A stretch of 6,055 bases of DNA from positions 2,034-8,088 of the forward strand of contig MFAF01000023.1 in the NCBI GenBank assembly GCA_001774505.1, written 5' to 3'. The notes under the pieces are model-generated. The model saw only the letters and a list, made by a program, of their open reading frames with translations. It was not told where the DNA came from and did no database searches. Shown here one piece after another: positions 5,110 through 6,055 of the stretch. Every line of letters begins with the position of its first letter. Positions within the stretch are counted from its first letter, which is position 1. This stretch comes from Candidatus Coatesbacteria bacterium RBG_13_66_14 (GTDB lineage: Bacteria; RBG-13-66-14). Made by a program: the position numbers and the translations under genes.

Positions 5110-5140
5110 ATGTAGGGCGGGGACTTTAGTCCCCGCCGTT
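5110..5140 (+). repeat. 31-bp palindrome family, copy 2
   Basis: Identical over all 31 positions to 5289-5319 and one mismatch from the inverted copy at 891-921. The arms are GGCGGGGACT (5116-5125) and AGTCCCCGCC (5128-5137). ATGTAG precedes the stem in this copy and in the other two downstream ones, so the conserved unit is larger than the hairpin. Confidence 0.9.
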
Positions 5141-5146
5141 TTTTTT
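5116..5146 (+). terminator. Intrinsic terminator of the dehydrogenase-enolase-lipoprotein operon
   Basis: The GGCGGGGACT/AGTCCCCGCC stem (5116-5137) is followed after one G by eight T (5139-5146), the classic layout of a Rho-independent terminator. It lies 87 nt after the lipoprotein stop. It is built from a dispersed palindrome copy; the other copies have shorter or no T-runs. Confidence 0.75.
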
Positions 5147-5204
5147 AACACGGCAGCCCGCAGAGGACTCGTCCTACGGGGCCGCCCTACGCATTTCGCA
5201 TTGG

Positions 5205-5235
5205 ATGTAGGGCGGGGGCTCTGTACCCCGCCGTT
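5205..5235 (+). repeat. 31-bp palindrome family, copy 3 (diverged loop)
   Basis: It matches copy 2 at 26 of 31 positions. All five differences fall in the central 8 nt (GCTCTGTA instead of ACTTTAGT), while GGCGGGG (5211-5217) and CCCCGCC (5226-5232) are intact. Five T follow at 5234-5238, so it could act as a back-up terminator on the plus strand. Confidence 0.8.
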
Positions 5236-5250
5236 TTTAGGGCCGACCTA

Positions 5251-5264
5251 AACGGCGCGCCGTT
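5251..5264. repeat. Perfect 14-bp palindrome with adjoining small hairpin
   Basis: AACGGCGCGCCGTT reads the same on both strands. CCCC/GGGG arms (5265-5268, 5272-5275) follow directly. GGGCCGACC immediately upstream resembles the element at 1007-1040. Confidence 0.5.
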
Positions 5265-5288
5265 CCCCATAGGGGCGAGGGAGGGTAG

Positions 5289-5319
5289 ATGTAGGGCGGG
5301 GACTTTAGTCCCCGCCGTT
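5289..5319 (+). repeat. 31-bp palindrome family, copy 4
   Basis: Exactly identical to copy 2 across 31 nt. Arms are 5295-5304 and 5307-5316. The T-run seen after copy 2 is replaced here by TTGTTTAAAC, which forms part of the overlapping hairpin at 5314-5335. Confidence 0.9.
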
Positions 5320-5335
5320 GTTTAAACACAACGGC
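5314..5335. repeat. Hairpin overlapping palindrome copy 4, near the TPR stop
   Basis: GCCGTTGT (5314-5321) and ACAACGGC (5328-5335) are perfect 8-bp arms around TTTAAAC-type sequence, with GTTTAAAC palindromic at 5320-5327. Its left arm shares 5314-5316 with the right arm of copy 4, so the two full stems cannot both form. It ends 4 nt from the TPR stop codon. No T-run follows on either strand. Confidence 0.65.
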
Positions 5336-5338
5336 CCG

Positions 5339-6055
5339 CTACATTCCAGATACCGTTGTAAGCCGACTCAGGGAGACCAGCGCCCGGGCCCACGCCGTCC
5401 AGTTCCCCTCCTCAGCCGCGGTCAGGGCCGCCTCTCGCAGGAGCCCTTCGTCCCCCCGCAGCTCTCCGGCGAAGAGCAGCAGTCCCGCCTTGTAATCGCA
5501 TCGCTCCAGCCCCGCGTGTAACCACTCCATGGCCGCGGAGGGGTCGGTCTCGGCCAGCGCCAGGGCCAGGTAGCCGTCGGGCATCTCGGGGGAGAGCTCC
5601 ACGGCCCGCCGCGCCGCCTCCCGGGCGTTATAGGTGTCCCCGAAATCCAGGTAGAGCTGCGCGAGGGCGGCGTGTATGGAGCCTTCGGCGAAGGGGGCCT
5701 CGGAGGCCCGCTGGAGGGTGTCCAGCGCCGCCAGGTCGTCTCCCCGCCCACGCTGGGCCCAAGAGATGGAATGCTCCAGACGGACGGGGTCCAGGGCGCT
5801 CCCCCGAAGTTTTATAAAAATCTCCTCGGCGCGGGCGTACTCCCCGGCGGCGAGGAGAGATTGGCCAAGGTTGAGCCTCGCCGGGAGCATCCCCGGGCTC
5901 TCGGCGAGGGCCAGCTCCTGGTAGTGTGCCGCCCCGGCGTAGTCTCCCCGGGCGTAGGCCTCCGTGCCGAGGTTGTTATAACCCACGGCGAGGTTGTCGT
6001 AGGCCCGCGCGACCTCCGGCCTGTAGGCCGTGGCGGCGACGAAGGGGATGAGCAC
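5339..6055 (-). CDS. TPR-repeat protein (C-terminal part, cut by window edge)
   Basis: Reading the minus strand from the right edge gives 238 residues ending at TAG (5341-5339). Helical tetratricopeptide repeats are clear: roughly 18-53 (AYDNLAVGYNNLGTEAYARG...ALAESPG), 57-90 (PARLNLGQSLLAAGEYARAEEIF), 91-124 (weaker) and 125-158 (IHAALAQLYLDFGDTYNAREAARRAVELSPE), with a more degenerate helical tail. TPRs usually serve as protein-binding scaffolds. The first visible codon is GTG, but LIPFVAATAYRPEVARA resembles the end of a larger domain, possibly a membrane segment, so I treat the 5' end as missing rather than as a true start. A membrane glycosyltransferase with C-terminal TPRs is one possibility but cannot be shown here. 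The gene converges on the enolase operon and shares a repeat-filled 3' gap with it. TPR assignment strong, function unknown. Confidence 0.85.
   Translation of the reverse strand: MLIPFVAATAYRPEVARAYDNLAVGYNNLGTEAYARGDYAGAAHYQELALAESPGMLPARLNLGQSLLAAGEYARAEEIFIKLRGSALDPVRLEHSISWAQRGRGDDLAALDTLQRASEAPFAEGSIHAALAQLYLDFGDTYNAREAARRAVELSPEMPDGYLALALAETDPSAAMEWLHAGLERCDYKAGLLLFAGELRGDEGLLREAALTAAEEGNWTAWARALVSLSRLTTVSGM

Larger units (their letters stand above)
5029..5338. other. Convergent, gene-free gap filled with hairpins
   Basis: No gene is visible between the lipoprotein stop and the stop of the TPR gene on the other strand. The gap holds a minus-strand terminator candidate (5056-5087), a CGTTAG/CTAACG hairpin (5087-5104), three copies of the 31-bp palindrome family (5110, 5205, 5289), a 14-bp palindrome (5251-5264) and an overlapping hairpin near the TPR stop (5314-5335). 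About half of its length is in inverted repeats. Confidence 0.8.

Overview
The window is GC-rich (about two thirds G+C by eye) and bacterial: it shows murE, Shine-Dalgarno sites, sigma-70-type promoters, a lipobox and an intrinsic terminator. The gaps between genes are full of short GC-rich palindromes that recur in both orientations. This suggests an environmental bacterium, perhaps from an uncultured lineage, but nothing here fixes the phylum and I give no firm placement.

Layout. (1) Positions 1-713, minus strand: the N-terminal half of murE (peptidoglycan precursor ligase), running off the left edge. Its promoter (739-767) decides the start codon. (2) 741-1358: no gene, but a dense set of inverted, direct and tandem repeats. 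(3) 1408-1869, plus strand: a ComEB-type dCMP deaminase with a good promoter and RBS. Its stop codon lies inside the first arm of a large nested inverted repeat (1866-1935). (4) 2030-5028, plus strand: a tight three-gene cluster. It holds a leucine-dehydrogenase-family protein that lacks both active-site lysines, then enolase (27-nt gap), then a small unrecognised lipoprotein (4-nt ATGA overlap with eno). (5) 5029-5338: a convergent gap with three copies of the palindrome family also seen once near murE. One copy, followed by eight T, looks like the operon terminator, and an opposite-strand hairpin with a T6 run may end the facing gene. (6) 5339-6055, minus strand: the C-terminal part of a TPR-repeat protein, running off the right edge.

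How the genes relate. murE (cell wall), dCMP deaminase (dUMP supply for thymidylate) and enolase (glycolysis) are housekeeping genes. The unusual gene is the dehydrogenase homologue. It keeps the fold, the GxGxxG cofactor loop and the active-site Asp, but has Gln and Met where leucine dehydrogenases have Lys68 and Lys80. Its fixed place before enolase and a lipoprotein gene makes it the best candidate here for an undescribed role. The repeats are the second notable theme: one arm pair (GGCGGGGA/TCCCCGCC) recurs with different loops and has apparently been put to use as a terminator. No transposase, CRISPR array, rRNA or tRNA is visible.
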